DNA of 64,000 nucleotides from Ignavibacteria bacterium (lineage in GTDB: Bacteria; Bacteroidota; Ignavibacteria; Ignavibacteriales; Melioribacteraceae). The notes beneath the pieces were generated by a model. It ran no database searches, was not told the DNA's origin, and saw nothing but the letters and a program-made list of their open reading frames with translations. The stretch is from assembly GCA_009773205.1 (NCBI GenBank), contig WPAE01000015.1, positions 1 through 64,000 on the forward strand, given 5' to 3'. A program made the translations under genes and the position numbers. Shown piece after piece: positions 62,670 through 64,000 of the stretch (position 1 is its first letter; every line of letters starts with the position of its first letter).

Positions 62670-62810
62670 TTATACGAAAAGAAAATAAAGATAATATGCC
62701 ATTATAAACAGCATTGAACCCCCAACCAATAGAATAATCAAAGTTAGATAACTCATTTGGTTCGTTTTGCCCTTAGACTCATCAGTTTCGTTGCTTTGGT
62801 TTAAAATCAT
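62670..62810 (-). CDS. Tiny single-pass membrane protein coupled to ppa
   Basis: 46 residues: a polar start (MILNQSNETDESKGKTNQ) and one helix (LTLIILLVGGSMLFIMAYY). Its ATG overlaps the ppa stop by one base (TAATG), a strong sign of coupled translation. Architecture like the 40-residue protein before kup. Confidence 0.55.
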   Translation of the reverse strand: MILNQSNETDESKGKTNQMSYLTLIILLVGGSMLFIMAYYLYFLFV

Positions 62811-63376
62811 TATTCCAAATCTTCCGCAATAAATTCTTGATTATAACGCTCGATTGATTCGTTAATTATTTTGAAAGCTTCTTCTTTTCCTACAATTTTT
62901 TCTACTACAACATTTTTGTGTTCAAGCTTTTTGTAATCTTCAAAAAACCTTTGCAGTTGAACTGTTGTATGAGGAGGCAAATCTTTTAAATCGTCCATAT
63001 GATTAACCGAAATATCATTCTTGGCTACTGCAATTATTTTTTCATCCTTTTCCATGTTGTCAATCATCACCATTACGCCTATTACTTTAGCTTCAATAAT
63101 GCATAAGGGGTCAACTTCAACAGAACACATTACTAAAATGTCTAAAGGATCCTTGTCATCGCTTATTGTACGTGGAATAAAACCATAATTAGCCGGGTAA
63201 AACACAGATGAAAAAAGTACACGGTCTAACTTGAGTAAGCCGCTTTTTTTATCTAACTCATATTTTGCTTGCGAGCCTTTTGGTATTTCAATTACTGCCC
63301 TAACAATATTTGGCAGTTCTTTACCGGGACTAACATGATGCCAAGGATTAAAATGAAGATCGCTGGTGTTTATCAT
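62810..63376 (-). CDS. ppa: Inorganic pyrophosphatase, family I
   Basis: 188 residues. IEIPKGSQAKYELDKKSGLLKLDR, YPANYGFIPRT and DDKDPLDILV carry the catalytic Lys, Tyr and Asp residues of soluble family I enzymes. It splits pyrophosphate to drive biosynthesis. Confidence 0.94.
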   Translation of the reverse strand: MINTSDLHFNPWHHVSPGKELPNIVRAVIEIPKGSQAKYELDKKSGLLKLDRVLFSSVFYPANYGFIPRTISDDKDPLDILVMCSVEVDPLCIIEAKVIGVMVMIDNMEKDEKIIAVAKNDISVNHMDDLKDLPPHTTVQLQRFFEDYKKLEHKNVVVEKIVGKEEAFKIINESIERYNQEFIAEDLE

Positions 63377-63413
63377 TTACAAACATCTCCGTTATTAGAA
63401 AAGAGTGCGGTAA

Positions 63414-64000
63414 TTAATCCGCACTTAATACTCTCAAAATTTTCTTCATGTCAGCATCATTCGGATTGCTCTTTAACACTCTCTTTGCGTAGTTGATTGC
63501 CGCATCGTTATTGCCTGCAGAAAGATGGCATGAAGCAAGCATTCTGAAAACATCTAAGCTTGGCTTTAACTTTTCAACTTTGTTTAAGTAAGGAATTGCA
63601 CCTGCCCAAGCCTTTTTAACCATCATTCTCGAAGCAAGAAATGCGTTGGCTTCTAATATTTTGTCTTTATGTTCGGCTTCATTATCTCCAATCAATTCAA
63701 TTATTTCTTTATATACGTCTGCGGCTCTATCCAGCGAATCCAGTCCTCTATAAGAAAGAGCTAAAAAATAGACTGTATTAATTTCTTTAGGGTTTAGAGC
63801 AACAGATTTGAGCAAGTTGGCTCTTGCTTCTTCGTGTTTACCCATTTGATAATAGGCAAAACCCATAAATCTGTAGGACTGCTCGTGAGTAGAATCTGCT
63901 TGAGTTTTGGCAGAAAAATATTTAACCGCTCCTTCGTAATCTTTCTGGCGGAAAAAATTAGTTCCGAGTTCAAAGTAAATGCTGCTGCGTGTGCTATCTA
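63414..64000 (-). CDS. TPR-repeat protein (partial, N-terminus beyond the window)
   Basis: The frame is open to the window edge (the visible part starts DSTRSSIYFELGTNFFRQKDYEGAVKYFSAK), so ATG 63866 is internal. At least five TPR units follow, such as SYRFMGFAYYQMGKHEEARANLLKSVALNP. The C-terminus is KKILRVLSAD. These repeats bind other proteins; no further domain is seen. Confidence 0.85.
   Translation of the reverse strand, partial: DSTRSSIYFELGTNFFRQKDYEGAVKYFSAKTQADSTHEQSYRFMGFAYYQMGKHEEARANLLKSVALNPKEINTVYFLALSYRGLDSLDRAADVYKEIIELIGDNEAEHKDKILEANAFLASRMMVKKAWAGAIPYLNKVEKLKPSLDVFRMLASCHLSAGNNDAAINYAKRVLKSNPNDADMKKILRVLSAD

Overview
The window looks like a contig from a low-GC member of the Ignavibacteria (Bacteroidota/Chlorobi group). 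The best markers are two C-terminal type IX secretion sorting domains of the 'YPNPFNPTTTISY...GKEVATLV' kind (2-172 and 2765-3214), several outer-membrane barrel proteins (PorV/UPF0164-like, FadL-like, Wzi-like, OmpA with thrombospondin type 3 repeats), and DUF2723 and GlnE genes. Most genes are ordinary chromosomal ones. The intergenic DNA is unusually rich in palindromic repeats.

Layout. 1-3.3 kb: secreted proteins with duplicated sorting domains. 3.7-4.7 kb: solitary DNA methyltransferase. 5-13.5 kb (minus strand): barrel protein, serine hydrolase, DUF2723 membrane protein, GlnE and an EamA permease. 13.6-15.7 kb: two overlapping GT9 glycosyltransferases. 16.1-21.5 kb: an AraC-regulated redox/detoxification cluster (YceI, FMN reductase, SDR, DsbA-like, GNAT, 4Fe-4S protein, DOPA-dioxygenase-like), preceded by Bacteroidetes-type promoter motifs. 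21.7-26.7 kb: four attC-like imperfect palindromes separating three same-strand units: a HigBA-type toxin-antitoxin pair, otsB plus a membrane-anchored HAMP-OtsA, and a HEPN-domain gene. This resembles an integron cassette array without an integrase. 26.8-31.7 kb: mlaDFE, a DUF4258/YgiT pair, yraN, rnhB, yceH. 32-36.4 kb: katG, a PerR-like Fur protein, a secreted esterase. 36.7-40 kb: Wzi-like barrel and POT transporter. 40.7-45.9 kb: rpmH fused in frame to an N-terminally truncated rnpA, then yidD, yidC and a patatin/BamA-type protein. 46.4-48.7 kb: a small operon with a PD-(D/E)XK-like protein, and an RsbRD-like protein. 49.1-52.6 kb: broken MerR gene and a sulfur cluster (SQR-like without a start codon for its Rossmann motif, DUF1641, DsrC-like, DsrE-like). 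52.7-58.4 kb: envelope proteins, a THEP1-like NTPase, and tRNA-Arg(CCT) with a GIY-YIG gene inserted next to it between 45-nt direct repeats. 59-64 kb: kup, an APC permease, ppa, two tiny membrane proteins and a TPR protein cut by the window edge.

Between the genes lie at least four palindromic repeat families. Family I has TTAA-bounded ends (AAGGGCACCTCTAAAAA type), family II has ATGAGCCTACTCTAAAAAG ends, family III is a single TTAAGAGCCTGTGT-type copy, and family IV has AACCCAAA ends. Short GC-rich palindromes beginning CCCGC and ending GCGGG have been inserted into these repeats, into a tRNA remnant and into coding sequence. Uninterrupted copies elsewhere in the window define some of these insertions exactly. 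No complete insertion sequence with a transposase, no CRISPR array and no rRNA were found.
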